Part shown: positions 1-8,525 of the stretch, piece by piece
Layout of the letters: each line of letters begins with the position of its first letter
Position numbering within the stretch: position 1 is the first letter of the stretch
Assembly: GCA_965215575.1 (NCBI GenBank)
Contig: OZ244069.1
Location: 1,426,001-1,490,000, forward strand
Reading direction: 5' to 3'
Length of the DNA stretch: 64,000 nucleotides
Origin: VXPW01 sp965215575
GTDB lineage: Bacteria; Pseudomonadota; Alphaproteobacteria; TMED109
Program-made: the position numbers and the translations under genes
Notes under the pieces: generated by a model
What the model was told of the DNA's origin: nothing
Seen by the model: the letters and a program-made list of their open reading frames with translations, nothing else
Databases searched by the model: none

Positions 1-689
1 GCCAGGGCGCTCTCGTCCAACTCCACCCGGACGCCGCCGGCACGCACCCGGCAGCGGACCGTCTCGGACCTCAGCTCGCCACGCAGCAGGCGCTCGGCGG
101 CATCAATTGCGCCCAGCACCTCGCGCTCGATGGCGATTCCCGTCTCGACGCGGCTCGACAGGCAGGGAGAAGCCGGAAGATCGGCAAAGGCCACGAGTCC
201 ATGGGCAGCCGCAAGCTGCCGGATTCCGGCCTTGCCGATCCGTGCCTCGATCCACGGGTGGCGGACCGCGTGGTTTGCTGCGGCCTTGAGTCCAGGGCGG
301 AAGTCGTCGAGATCGTCGAGGTTCGCCCCGGACAGCACGATCGAGTCGGTGTGCTTGCGAACGGTCCCGTAGAGATTGGTTTTGCAGTAGAAGCAGCGAT
401 TGACGGGATTGCGCATGTAGTTCGGATCGTCGAATTCGCCGGCGTCGATGATGGAGAGAGGCCAGCCCTCGCGCTGGGCGTGGACGTAGAGCCGTTCGGT
501 CGCTTCGGCAGGTACTGCCGGCGAGACGGCATGAAAGAGACGGGTCTCCGAGGGCTTGCGGGCGACCGCAAGGGCCCCGAGCGTGGTGCTATCGACGCCG
601 CCGCTCACGGCAACTGCGACCGGTCCCAGGGCGTCGAGCACGGCGTGCAGGGCGCCAGTCAGTTCAGTCGTTCCGGCCTGTCCGTTCAT
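1..689 (-). CDS. larE: LarE-type ATP-dependent sulfur transferase (3' end cut by window edge)
   Basis: LarE adenylates the P2CMN carboxylates and replaces them with thiocarboxylates, building the nickel-pincer (NPN) cofactor in the cytoplasm. Visible: the N-type PP-loop SGGVDS at residues 29-34, then NRCFYCK with C99 and C102, and PCLSSR with C176. LarE forms with a CxxC plus a third Cys are described as binding a [4Fe-4S] cluster that carries the transferred sulfur, unlike the single-Cys sacrificial type; these three cysteines fit the cluster type (inference). The ATG at 689 lies inside the 3' end of larC, so the two are translationally coupled. About 229 codons are visible and the C-terminus lies outside the window. 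Family assignment is firm. Confidence 0.9.
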   Translation of the reverse strand, partial: MNGQAGTTELTGALHAVLDALGPVAVAVSGGVDSTTLGALAVARKPSETRLFHAVSPAVPAEATERLYVHAQREGWPLSIIDAGEFDDPNYMRNPVNRCFYCKTNLYGTVRKHTDSIVLSGANLDDLDDFRPGLKAAANHAVRHPWIEARIGKAGIRQLAAAHGLVAFADLPASPCLSSRVETGIAIEREVLGAIDAAERLLRGELRSETVRCRVRAGGVRVELDESAL

Positions 690-1878
690 CTTCAGCACGC
701 CCTCCAGCGGATCGGGCGAGGGTCTTGCGTTCGGCGCTCTGGCGGAGTTCCGCGCGCGCCGACTGGTCCCCCCCGCCGAGATCGGCGATATCCGCCTTCG
801 CGGTGCGCAATCCCCCCGGCCGTTCGGCAACCTTAACCCGGACCGAACCTTCCGGGCCATCCAGTGCCACCATCTCACGCGCGAGGACGTGGCGGTGGGC
901 GAGCGCCCAGCGGAGGCCAAGGGTCGTCGTCTCGAGAAAACACTGCGCTGCCACAGTGTCCAGCCGCTCCGGTGCGGCCAAGACCTGGACACGGGCCGCG
1001 AGGCGACCGCGCTTGCCGGTTACACCGTGCTGCGTGATGTCGAGGACGCCGTCGAGCCCGCGCAGCCGCTCGAGGCCGAGGGCGAGATCCTCAGGCGTCT
1101 GGTCGTCCACCTCGAACGTCAGCACGGCAACCTGATCGGTGTGCATGGCCTCGCCGGGAGGGTCGTAAAACTGTGTACGGAGGATGTTGCTCCGGCCGGG
1201 GAAGGTGCTGGTGCCAAACCCGTGGCCGATGGCGCTGAGGCGCCGCGGCACGGGATCCGCGGCCTGGTCCGGGGCGAGATGACGCAGGATGGCCGCCCCG
1301 GTCGGCGTGATCCGCTCGCCTTCGATCCCGTCGTCGACCAGCACCATCCCCTTGAGCAACCAGGCTGTTGCCGGAGCTGGCACTGGCAGCATGCCGTGCT
1401 CCGTTCTGACCTCTCCACGCCCGCGCGGCAGGGGGCCGCAGGACCAGGTCGGCGAGCCGGCCGCCTCGATCAGGGTCGCCGCTGCGACCAGGTCCACCGG
1501 CGTATCCAGGCCGCCCAGCTCATGAAAGGCAATCTCTGCCGCCGGGAGTCCGTGCACGTTGGCCTCGGCATCGATCAGCAATGCGAGGATGGCCAGGGCC
1601 CGCTCCCGCACGGCCTTGCTGAGCGGCGCGCGGCCGATCCATTCCCGCACGGTATCCGCGGGCGTCGCGTGCGGAGGGGCAGGACAGGTGACCCGGAAGC
1701 GACGGCCCTGGAGCACGCCGTCGCTGTGTGATTCGAAGGCGACGGATACCTGGTCTTTAAGTCCAAGGGCCCGTACCGACGCTTCCACGGCTTCCGCAAA
1801 GTCAGGACGCGCATCGACCATCGCGGCCGCGAACATGTCGCCGGCCGCACCTCCCACGGCGTCGAGATGAACGTGCAT
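664..1878 (-). CDS. larC: LarC, nickel insertion protein of NPN cofactor synthesis
   Basis: LarC is the CTP-dependent cyclometallase that inserts nickel into the dithio-pyridinium precursor, the last step before the cofactor reaches LarA-type racemases. The 404-residue protein opens with HLDAVGGAAGDM, the family's N-terminal signature, and runs uninterrupted to the C-terminal ferredoxin-like part. It is therefore the fused single-ORF form; in Lactobacillus plantarum a frameshift separates larC1 and larC2. I chose the ATG at 1878 because the signature starts two residues later; an upstream in-frame extension exists but adds only low-complexity sequence. It is followed by larE with a 26-bp overlap. 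No larB or LarA-like racemase is visible in the window, so the client enzyme is unknown. Confidence 0.92.
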   Translation of the reverse strand: MHVHLDAVGGAAGDMFAAAMVDARPDFAEAVEASVRALGLKDQVSVAFESHSDGVLQGRRFRVTCPAPPHATPADTVREWIGRAPLSKAVRERALAILALLIDAEANVHGLPAAEIAFHELGGLDTPVDLVAAATLIEAAGSPTWSCGPLPRGRGEVRTEHGMLPVPAPATAWLLKGMVLVDDGIEGERITPTGAAILRHLAPDQAADPVPRRLSAIGHGFGTSTFPGRSNILRTQFYDPPGEAMHTDQVAVLTFEVDDQTPEDLALGLERLRGLDGVLDITQHGVTGKRGRLAARVQVLAAPERLDTVAAQCFLETTTLGLRWALAHRHVLAREMVALDGPEGSVRVKVAERPGGLRTAKADIADLGGGDQSARAELRQSAERKTLARSAGGRAEDERTGRND

Positions 1879-2156
1879 CGACAGGTCCTTCCGGGCTGGG
1901 GAGGGCGCTCGCGGTCGCAATCAGCAAACACCGTGCCGTGGCCAGATTGCACCGGGGCATCGGTGCAATCTGGGGATTGTGCAGCATTCTCTTGCCCGGA
2001 TGCGGGCGCTGCCGCGTGCTGTAAGGTGCGGCCGATAAGTGTACCACCTGCATCAGGCAAGTTGGACGGCTTGGACCCCCAGAACACGTCGCCGGGCGCT
2101 TGGCCCGCAGTGTCGAAGGTTCTCCCATCCATGCATCCAAGGGGAGCTGTAGTTCC
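1879..2156. promoter_or_regulatory. Divergent intergenic region larC / SDR
   Basis: 278 bp separate the divergent larC and SDR genes and must hold both promoters. A purine-rich GGGGAG at 2141-2146 is a good ribosome binding site for the SDR start at 2157. An inverted repeat TTGCACCGGGGCATCGGTGCAA lies at about 1948-1969 (arms TTGCACCG / CGGTGCAA) and is a plausible operator. No further gene seen. Confidence 0.4.
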
Positions 2157-2921
2157 ATGCAACCAGTTTGTCTCGTCATCGGTGCCGGCGCTGGAATCGG
2201 CACCAATGTCGCCAAGCGATTTGCCCGGGAGGGATATCACGCGGTTCTGTGTCGACGTACGGACGAAGAGGGTTTGAGCCGGTCGGTCGCAAGCATTGCG
2301 GGAGACGGCGGGAGCGCGTCGGGCTTCCTGCTCAACGCCGTCGAGCCGGACACCATCGAGGAACGGGTGGCGGACGTGGAAGCGAACATTGGTCCGATTG
2401 AGGTCGTGGTCTACAACCTGGGAGCCCAAATCGGCAATCGAACCCTTACGGATACGAGCTACAAGGCCTTTGAACGCGGCTGGCGCATGGCGACCTTTGG
2501 TCTGTTCCGCACCGCCACCAGTGTCTGTCCATCGATGGCCCAGCGCGGGAAGGGAACGATCCTGGTGACGTCGTCCACCGCGGCGATGCGAGGCAACCAG
2601 CAACAACACTCGCACGCGGCCGCCATGGCCGGTCGTCGCATGCTATGCCAGACACTCAATGCCGAATTCAGCCCCAAGGGCATTCACGTTGTTCACATCA
2701 TCATCGACGGCTCGGTGGATGCGCCGGACACTCTGGGCAAGATGCTCGGGCCAGAGGCCTTTCAGAAGCTACGTGAAGAACGGGGACTGGAGCATGATGG
2801 ATTGCTCCTTCCCGCGGAGATCGCGGAGACATATTTCCATCTCGCGAACCAGCATCGATCGGCCTGGACGCACGAGCTCGATTTGCGAGCGTTTTCCGAT
2901 CTTCCCTGGTGGAACCACTGA
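2157..2921 (+). CDS. SDR-family protein lacking the usual YxxxK catalytic pair
   Basis: A 254-residue Rossmann protein of the short-chain dehydrogenase/reductase superfamily. GAGAGIG at residues 9-15 replaces the classical TGxxxGIG, and YNLGAQ (about 88-93) corresponds to the NNAG region. The catalytic Ser region VTSSTA (S139/S140) is present. The Tyr expected 13 residues after S140 is H153 and the Lys four further on is M157, so the YxxxK motif is gone. I expect no classical dehydrogenase activity; a binding or enoyl-reductase-like role is possible. The start was chosen for the GGGGAG ribosome binding site. It is transcribed divergently from larC with no obvious partner. Confidence 0.75.
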   Translation: MQPVCLVIGAGAGIGTNVAKRFAREGYHAVLCRRTDEEGLSRSVASIAGDGGSASGFLLNAVEPDTIEERVADVEANIGPIEVVVYNLGAQIGNRTLTDTSYKAFERGWRMATFGLFRTATSVCPSMAQRGKGTILVTSSTAAMRGNQQQHSHAAAMAGRRMLCQTLNAEFSPKGIHVVHIIIDGSVDAPDTLGKMLGPEAFQKLREERGLEHDGLLLPAEIAETYFHLANQHRSAWTHELDLRAFSDLPWWNH

Positions 2922-3121
2922 TCGCGGGAAGGCGGGATTGTGGGAGCTTCAGCAGTCCGTCACCGGATCCTCGCATGCGGGCCCGTTCGGCCGCGCCGAG
3001 CGGTCAGCCACCACGAGACATTCAGTTGATTGTCGCCGGGAACGGTCCCGGCGGTTGGTCGTGTTCTTCCGGCCGATAGCAGTGCCTGTGTAGGCAACAC
3101 CGCTTCAGCGAGGCCGCGTGA

Positions 3122-3499
3122 CTACAGCAACGCCTTGTCGAGGAAGAAAAGTCCCGTCAGATAGGAGCGGACTGAGATCAGGCCGTTGGCGTTGTCGACG
3201 ACTTCGGACGTGATCTGATCGCGCGCCAGCATCGTGCGGAGGACCGACCTCACGATCGCGGAATCGGCCTTTAGCGCGGCGAGCACGGCTGCGGCCTCTC
3301 CCCCGGCGCCGGGAAGGGAATGAAGTTCCCCGACGATGGCGATCGCAGCCGTGTCGAACTGGGTCAGGAATATCCGGATATGCGCTCCGTCGGGCCCGGC
3401 GCCTTCATCGCTCCGACCCTGGGCGGCATAGGCCAGCATGAACTCGTAGGCTTCCTCGATTCTCTCAATATGTGCCCGGATGGCGTCCGCGCCGCTCAT
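3122..3499 (-). CDS. Hypothetical protein coupled to cytochrome b
   Basis: A 125-residue protein I do not recognise. It is predicted to be mostly helical, has no signal peptide, no cysteines and no metal motif, and is rich in Ala, Asp and Glu. Its ATG at 3499 overlaps the stop of the cytochrome b gene by 4 bp, so it is the last gene of the molybdenum hydroxylase operon. Position and size suggest a chaperone or maturation factor for the Mo enzyme, as small accessory genes often end such operons, but nothing in the sequence proves it. Confidence 0.65.
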   Translation of the reverse strand: MSGADAIRAHIERIEEAYEFMLAYAAQGRSDEGAGPDGAHIRIFLTQFDTAAIAIVGELHSLPGAGGEAAAVLAALKADSAIVRSVLRTMLARDQITSEVVDNANGLISVRSYLTGLFFLDKALL

Positions 3500-4089
3500 G
3501 CGCCGTGCTCCGGTGCCCGGCCCGGCCCGCCGGTCTCCCGACCCAGCACCATGGCCGCGAGCAGGCGCCGATGCTCCGGCAGGAACGCGAAATAGACATG
3601 CAGGATGAAGAAGAAGATCAGCAGCATCGACGCCGCGCCGTGACCGACATAGACGAGCCCCCAGCCTCGTTCCGAAATGATCGACGGGTCGCGGCGCCAC
3701 AAGGGGGTATCGATCTTGAGCAGCATGACGCATCCGGTGATCACGAGAACCAAGACCACTGCCGCGACCGACCAGTGGTAGAGCTTCTGGTAGAGATCGT
3801 ACTTGGGCAAACCGCCTTCTGATGCCTTCCTGATGGCCGATCGCAGATCGTTGCCGGTCGGCGTCATCGCCTGTATGCCGTGCACCCAGAAAACCCTGTA
3901 AAGGTGGAAAACAATCGCGAAGGTCAGCAACACCCCCGAAACCCAGTGGGTCGGGACCCAATCGAAGCGAAGCCCGAGGATCGGTAGGAACGCGGTCCCC
4001 ATCAGGACGATCACGAGAACCGCCATCGTCCAGTGGAACAAGCGGTCCGGCCACGGGTGCCGAATATCGTTAGGAGCGCTTCCCGGCAT
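3496..4089 (-). CDS. Cytochrome b561-like membrane subunit
   Basis: A 197-residue protein with four hydrophobic segments and His residues placed as in the di-heme cytochrome b family of hydrogenases and formate dehydrogenases: HPWPDRLFHW near the N-terminus, PTHW, FHLYR, YHW, and GHGAA with HVYF at the end. Such subunits move electrons between a periplasmic dehydrogenase and the quinone pool. It lies downstream of the Mo-hydroxylase genes, so it probably re-oxidises that enzyme (inference). It overlaps the following hypothetical gene by 4 bp. Confidence 0.85.
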   Translation of the reverse strand: MPGSAPNDIRHPWPDRLFHWTMAVLVIVLMGTAFLPILGLRFDWVPTHWVSGVLLTFAIVFHLYRVFWVHGIQAMTPTGNDLRSAIRKASEGGLPKYDLYQKLYHWSVAAVVLVLVITGCVMLLKIDTPLWRRDPSIISERGWGLVYVGHGAASMLLIFFFILHVYFAFLPEHRRLLAAMVLGRETGGPGRAPEHGA

Positions 4090-4104
4090 GTCGGCGGCGC
4101 TGTC

Positions 4105-4251
4105 TCAGCTCCGCCGGGAGGCCAGCCGAAGGAGTTGATGCACTACGATCCAGCCGATTGCTGCTGCCATCGGGACCCAGAGCAGGTCCCAGGACATCCC
4201 GAGTAGGACTTCCTGGCCCCACGCATCCGTCGAGAAGCGGAAGACCTCCAT
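4105..4251 (-). CDS. 48-residue single-pass membrane peptide
   Basis: A very short gene between the FAD subunit and the cytochrome b. The product starts MEVFRFSTDAWGQEVLLGMS, then has one hydrophobic helix (about residues 19-40, LLWVPMAAAIGWIVV) and a basic tail ending LASRRS. Its ATG is 4 bp from the stop of the FAD subunit, and only 15 bp separate its stop from the cytochrome b start, so it sits in the operon without room for its own promoter. A small anchor or assembly subunit for the dehydrogenase-cytochrome complex is likely. No family recognised. Confidence 0.65.
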   Translation of the reverse strand: MEVFRFSTDAWGQEVLLGMSWDLLWVPMAAAIGWIVVHQLLRLASRRS

Positions 4252-4255
4252 TTCC

Positions 4256-5245
4256 CTAGGCGAGCGATCGGACGGCGCGCGCCGCGAGGTTTTCCATCAG
4301 GGGGATCTTGAAGTGGTTGTAGTTGAGAGCCTTTGCGCCGCGCGCGGCGACGCGCCGCGCCAGTGCCTCCAGCTCCGGACCCGCCGTTTCGCTCTTCACC
4401 AGATCCTCCAACTCGGTCAGCCGCCTCGGTGTGCATTGCACCCCGCCGCAGGCGACACGTACGTCGGTCACGTGGGAGCCCTCGGTTTTGGCCACCATGG
4501 CGATACTGACCAGGGCGAAGTCCCAGGTCTCGCGATCGGCAATCTTTTCGAAATAGGATCGAGCGCCGGCCCATGCCTTGGGAATACGGATCTCGGTCAG
4601 GATGTCGCCTTTCTGAAGGACCGTCATCCGCGTGATGTCGACGTCGGGCCCGATGAAGTACTCCTCGCTCGGCACGGTCCGCAGCCTGCCGTGGCGGGAG
4701 ATCACCATCTCCGCCGCCAGTGCGACCAGCGCCGGCGCCGTGTCCGAAGGCGTCACGGCGACGCAGCGGGAGGCTTCAAACAGCGCATGTTCGCGGTTCA
4801 TCGCCGTTGGCGTGTTGGCATAGCAGGTATTGCCGCCGGCCCGGTAGCAGGGGAAGCCGTCGCGGTAATACGTGCAGCGGGTGTCCTGGGAGACGTTGCC
4901 GCCGATGGTGCCGGCGTTGCGAATCTGCGGGCTCGCGACCTTCGCAGCGGCTTGGGTGAGAACCGGGAAATGGTTGCGCAGTAGCGCGCTCTCCTCGATT
5001 TCGGTCAGGGTGGTCGTCGCCCCGACCGAAACGTGATCGCCGTGATCCCGTATTCCGTGAAGCTCCTTGAGTTCGCTGATGTCGATCACCGCCTGCGGCT
5101 GCTTGTGCCGGTCCTTGAACCAGTCGAAGCTGTCCTTGCCGCCCGCGACGATCCAGGCGTCCTTGCCGTGCTCTTCCATCAGCCGCGCCGCGTCCTCCAG
5201 GCTGACAGGTGCGTAGAGATCGAACGCGTGCATGTAGTCGGTCAT
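4256..5245 (-). CDS. FAD-binding subunit of molybdenum hydroxylase (PaoB/YagS type)
   Basis: The 329-residue medium subunit of a xanthine-dehydrogenase-family enzyme carries FAD and passes electrons from the Fe-S subunit. Seen: AGGKDSF near residue 35 and ASPQIRNAGTIGGN near 105, both FAD-binding loops. An inserted cysteine-rich loop follows (RCTYYR, FPCYRAGG, NTCYA, ASRC), like the [4Fe-4S]-binding insert of E. coli PaoB and 4-hydroxybenzoyl-CoA reductase beta. There is no signal peptide, so export with the Tat-carrying Fe-S subunit is expected, as in PaoABC. It lies directly downstream of the Mo subunit. Confidence 0.9.
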   Translation of the reverse strand: MTDYMHAFDLYAPVSLEDAARLMEEHGKDAWIVAGGKDSFDWFKDRHKQPQAVIDISELKELHGIRDHGDHVSVGATTTLTEIEESALLRNHFPVLTQAAAKVASPQIRNAGTIGGNVSQDTRCTYYRDGFPCYRAGGNTCYANTPTAMNREHALFEASRCVAVTPSDTAPALVALAAEMVISRHGRLRTVPSEEYFIGPDVDITRMTVLQKGDILTEIRIPKAWAGARSYFEKIADRETWDFALVSIAMVAKTEGSHVTDVRVACGGVQCTPRRLTELEDLVKSETAGPELEALARRVAARGAKALNYNHFKIPLMENLAARAVRSLA

Positions 5246-5267
5246 CAGTCTGCCTCCGTTCCGCCCG

Positions 5268-7682
5268 TCACTGACAATTCGTCTGCAACGGCTTGTGAGA
5301 CTGCGGCTGTTTGGCGACCGCGTTGACGATCATGTCCGCGACCACAGGGACCCGATTGAACGTGTGGCCGCCCAGCGCATCCGAAACCGCGCTCAGATAG
5401 GCAGACGATGCCGCACCCTGAACCGGCTCACCGATTCCCTTGGCGCCGACCGGGTTCTGCGGATCCTTCGCCCCTTCGACGGCAAGCGCTGCGAGCTGCG
5501 CTGGCACGTCCAGGTAGGTCGGCGGTTTCGCCTGGTAGTAGCCCTTGGCGTTGGGCCGGGCATAGGCCGGGTCATAGATGTAGCGCTCGGTTGCTGCGAG
5601 GCCGAATCCCATGACCGCCCCGCCTCGAATTTGGGCGTCGAGCCCTTGCGGATGCAGGACCTGCCCGACATCGGCGATGCCGATGTAGTCGATGATCACG
5701 ACCTTGCCGGTTTCGGGATCGAGTTCGATCTCGATGAACGCCGCAACCAGGGCGGGGACGATTCCGGTCTTGGGAAGCTTGTCCTTGGCGACACCGATCA
5801 GCCCGGTGCCCGCAATCATGCGGGCGGCTGCTTTGGTCAGCTCTTTCAGCTCGGGGTCGACCTCGTGGCCGGCGTACTTGCCGCCAAGTTCGAGCGCCTT
5901 CGCTGCTGCCTGCGCGAAGGTGATCGACGCCGCGCCATCCTTGGCCACCACTTGCTCGTTCTGCAGCTTGTAGTCGTTCGCCTTGCCGCCCAGTATCACG
6001 GCGCCGATCTCCAGCAGCTTCTGCTTGGCGTCCATGGCTGCGGCGTAGTTTGTCCGGGTCATGGTGAACGAGGTGTTGGACCCGAACTGGCCGATATTGA
6101 ACGGCATCGCCTTCAGCGAGCCACCGCGTTCGATGATCGTGTTGTTCCAGTCGTAACCCAGCACCTCGGCCGCGACCCGCGAGGTGGCAGCGTAGGAATA
6201 GGTGCCGAGGTTGCCGACGCCGGTATGGATGTGGAGCTTGCCGTCCGGCGTGATGCGCACCATCCCGTCCCAGCCGTTGTAGCCGGCAGCGTGATAGGCT
6301 TGGCCGATCCCGATCGACCTGATCTTGCCGTCGGCCTGCTTGCCGGTCCGCTTGATCCGCTTGTCGTAGCCGAACTTGGCCGCGCCCTGCTCCAGCCCCT
6401 CGCGCAAGAACGCGCTGGTCAGCGGGATGCGATCCGGCCCGATTGTGCCGTTTGGCCCGCCACCCGGCGCGTTGGCAAGACGCAAGGCGAGCCTGTCGAT
6501 ACCGAGTTCGCGCGCTCCCTTGTCCAGCAGCGGCTCCAGGATATTGGCGGTCTGGTTCTCGCCCGGGCCCCGCTGCGCCCCTTTCGGCGGGGTGTTGGTC
6601 AGTACGGGGATGCCGCGAAACCGCATCGCCTCGGGCTGCAGGATCACCGACGCGGCCATGCCGAAGTTCTGGAAATCCCAGAAGCCGGCGGTGGAGCCGT
6701 TGTCCTGCACGATGTAGCAGTCGAGTGCAAGGACCCGGCCGTCAGCTGCGAAGCCGATCTTGACCCAGCCCTGGAACCCAGCCCGCGCCGATCCGTTATA
6801 GAACTCGTCGTCGCGGCTGACCCGCATCAGTACGGGGCGGCCGTTGAGCTTCTTGGACATCAGGGGCGCCAGGGCCATCAACGGATACGAGTAAGCCTTG
6901 CCGCCGAAGCCGCCGCCGCAGAACTCGCTGACCAGGTTGAGGTCCGCCGGCTCTATTCCGATGTATTTCGCCAGGCTTGGCACCGCGAACGACGACGACT
7001 GGGTTGAGCCCCAGACATGGCATTTGCCGTTTTCCCAGTAGGCGGCGGCCGAGCGCGGCTCCATCGCGTGATGCGCATTCGCGGCGCTCACGAAGGACTC
7101 CTCCAGGACGACCGCGGCCTTGGCGAAGCCGGCTTGGAGGTCGCCGTAGGACCATTCCCTCGCGGGCTTGCCCATCGGCAGCGTGTCCTCACCCGCCTTG
7201 GCGAAGTCCTTGCCGGTCCATTTGATCTCTTGCAGCTCGACGTCCTGTCGATTGGCCACGTTGCCGCCGACGAGGGCGTTCGGGCCGTCGGGACGCAGGC
7301 TCTCCAGCGGATCGATGCAGAAGGGAAGCGGCTCAATCTTCACCTTCGCCTTTTGGATCGCATCTTCGGCCTGCTGCTCCGTCAGCGCGGCGACTGCGAA
7401 GATCGGCTGACCGACGAAGACCGGGTAGCTGGTCAGGATCGCGTGCCCGGCGTCCTTCGGCTGCTTGATTTCGTCGGGCAGCAGGACGCCCACGACTCCG
7501 GGCATCTGCTTGATGGCTTCGACATCGATCAACGTGACCCTGCCGTGCGGCATGGGGGAGGGGAACGTCTTGAGGAACAACATGCCGTCGGCACGGAAGT
7601 CCTCGGCATATTTGGCGGCTCCGGTGACCTTAGCGTGAAGGTCGGGCGGGGTGAAGTTCTTGCCGAGCAGTGTGTAGGCCAT
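5268..7682 (-). CDS. Molybdopterin-binding large subunit, xanthine dehydrogenase family
   Basis: The 804-residue catalytic subunit is a little longer than PaoC (about 730). It hydroxylates aldehydes or N-heterocycles with water oxygen. The N-terminal hammerhead domain (GKNFTPPDLHAKVTG) is followed by the Mo-binding domain with GGGFGGKAYS, GAQRGPGENQT and the C-terminal KGIGEPVQGAAS, whose Glu (E752) is the family's catalytic base. No signal peptide of its own. Context (Fe-S subunit with Tat signal upstream, PaoB-like FAD subunit downstream) makes a periplasmic aldehyde oxidoreductase the best guess; the substrate cannot be read from sequence. Confidence 0.9.
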   Translation of the reverse strand: MAYTLLGKNFTPPDLHAKVTGAAKYAEDFRADGMLFLKTFPSPMPHGRVTLIDVEAIKQMPGVVGVLLPDEIKQPKDAGHAILTSYPVFVGQPIFAVAALTEQQAEDAIQKAKVKIEPLPFCIDPLESLRPDGPNALVGGNVANRQDVELQEIKWTGKDFAKAGEDTLPMGKPAREWSYGDLQAGFAKAAVVLEESFVSAANAHHAMEPRSAAAYWENGKCHVWGSTQSSSFAVPSLAKYIGIEPADLNLVSEFCGGGFGGKAYSYPLMALAPLMSKKLNGRPVLMRVSRDDEFYNGSARAGFQGWVKIGFAADGRVLALDCYIVQDNGSTAGFWDFQNFGMAASVILQPEAMRFRGIPVLTNTPPKGAQRGPGENQTANILEPLLDKGARELGIDRLALRLANAPGGGPNGTIGPDRIPLTSAFLREGLEQGAAKFGYDKRIKRTGKQADGKIRSIGIGQAYHAAGYNGWDGMVRITPDGKLHIHTGVGNLGTYSYAATSRVAAEVLGYDWNNTIIERGGSLKAMPFNIGQFGSNTSFTMTRTNYAAAMDAKQKLLEIGAVILGGKANDYKLQNEQVVAKDGAASITFAQAAAKALELGGKYAGHEVDPELKELTKAAARMIAGTGLIGVAKDKLPKTGIVPALVAAFIEIELDPETGKVVIIDYIGIADVGQVLHPQGLDAQIRGGAVMGFGLAATERYIYDPAYARPNAKGYYQAKPPTYLDVPAQLAALAVEGAKDPQNPVGAKGIGEPVQGAASSAYLSAVSDALGGHTFNRVPVVADMIVNAVAKQPQSHKPLQTNCQ

Positions 7683-7685
7683 GAC

Positions 7686-8414
7686 CTATGCCCTCCCTGC
7701 CGCCCGCATGACACCTGCGAGGTAGTGGTCGTAGGCGCCGCATCGGCAGAGGTTGCCGGACATCGCGCGACGCGCCTCGTCGACCGTCGGATTCGAATTC
7801 TTCTTCAGAAGGCCCACAGCCGCCATCACCTGGCCCGGCGTGCAGAATCCGCATTGCGGCCCGAGTTCGTCGATGAAGGCCTGCTGCACGGGGTGAAGCG
7901 TGCCGTCGGTTGCGGTCACGCCTTCGACGGTCGTGATCGTCTTGCCGCGGACCTGATGGGTCAGCGTCGAGCAGGAATAAATTGGGACATCGTCCGCCAA
8001 AACGGTGCAGGCGCCGCATTCGGCCCGGTTGCAGCCAATCTTGGTTCCCGTCAAGCCGAGCCGGTAACGGATGGTCTGGGCGAGCGTCTCGCTGGGAGGA
8101 ACATCGACGCGGCGCGTTCTTCCGTTGATGTTCAGCGTGATCAGGCGTTCAACGCCGCGCGCCGCCGCGCGCGCCTCGCCAGGCCGCACGGTAAACATGT
8201 AGGCGGACGCCGACACCGCGACGCCCGAACAGACGACACCGCGAAGGAAGGAGCGCCGGCTGGTGCTCGTGGTGCGCCAATCGATCAGCGGTGGTTCGGC
8301 GAGATTGCCGGCAACTTGGCGGGTGGCCGGAACCCACTCGAAATCGTCCGCCGGGTCAGGGGGAAATTCGGGAACTCTGAGCTCTGCCGCCCGGTTCTGA
8401 GCGTCCTGGGACAT
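7686..8414 (-). CDS. Tat-exported 2Fe-2S subunit of molybdenum hydroxylase
   Basis: A 242-residue small subunit. The N-terminal region carries a twin-arginine signal, SRRSFLRG followed by a hydrophobic stretch, so the whole complex is probably carried to the periplasm with it. The plant-type [2Fe-2S] domain follows (CNRAECGAC and the later Cys of YSC), then the second helical [2Fe-2S] domain (CGFC and CRC). Start at 8414: a GGGGGAG ribosome binding site lies 6 bp upstream; an ATG further upstream has none. First gene of the operon 8414 to 3122. Confidence 0.9.
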   Translation of the reverse strand: MSQDAQNRAAELRVPEFPPDPADDFEWVPATRQVAGNLAEPPLIDWRTTSTSRRSFLRGVVCSGVAVSASAYMFTVRPGEARAAARGVERLITLNINGRTRRVDVPPSETLAQTIRYRLGLTGTKIGCNRAECGACTVLADDVPIYSCSTLTHQVRGKTITTVEGVTATDGTLHPVQQAFIDELGPQCGFCTPGQVMAAVGLLKKNSNPTVDEARRAMSGNLCRCGAYDHYLAGVMRAAGRA

Positions 8415-8525
8415 GATGTCTCCCCCATCCATGAGCCGCTCCCAAGCGTAACGGATCAAGCGGCCCGGCGAATAGTACCGCACCGCGAATTGGGAGTGGT
8501 ACTGCAGCGATTGTAGATCGGAGCC

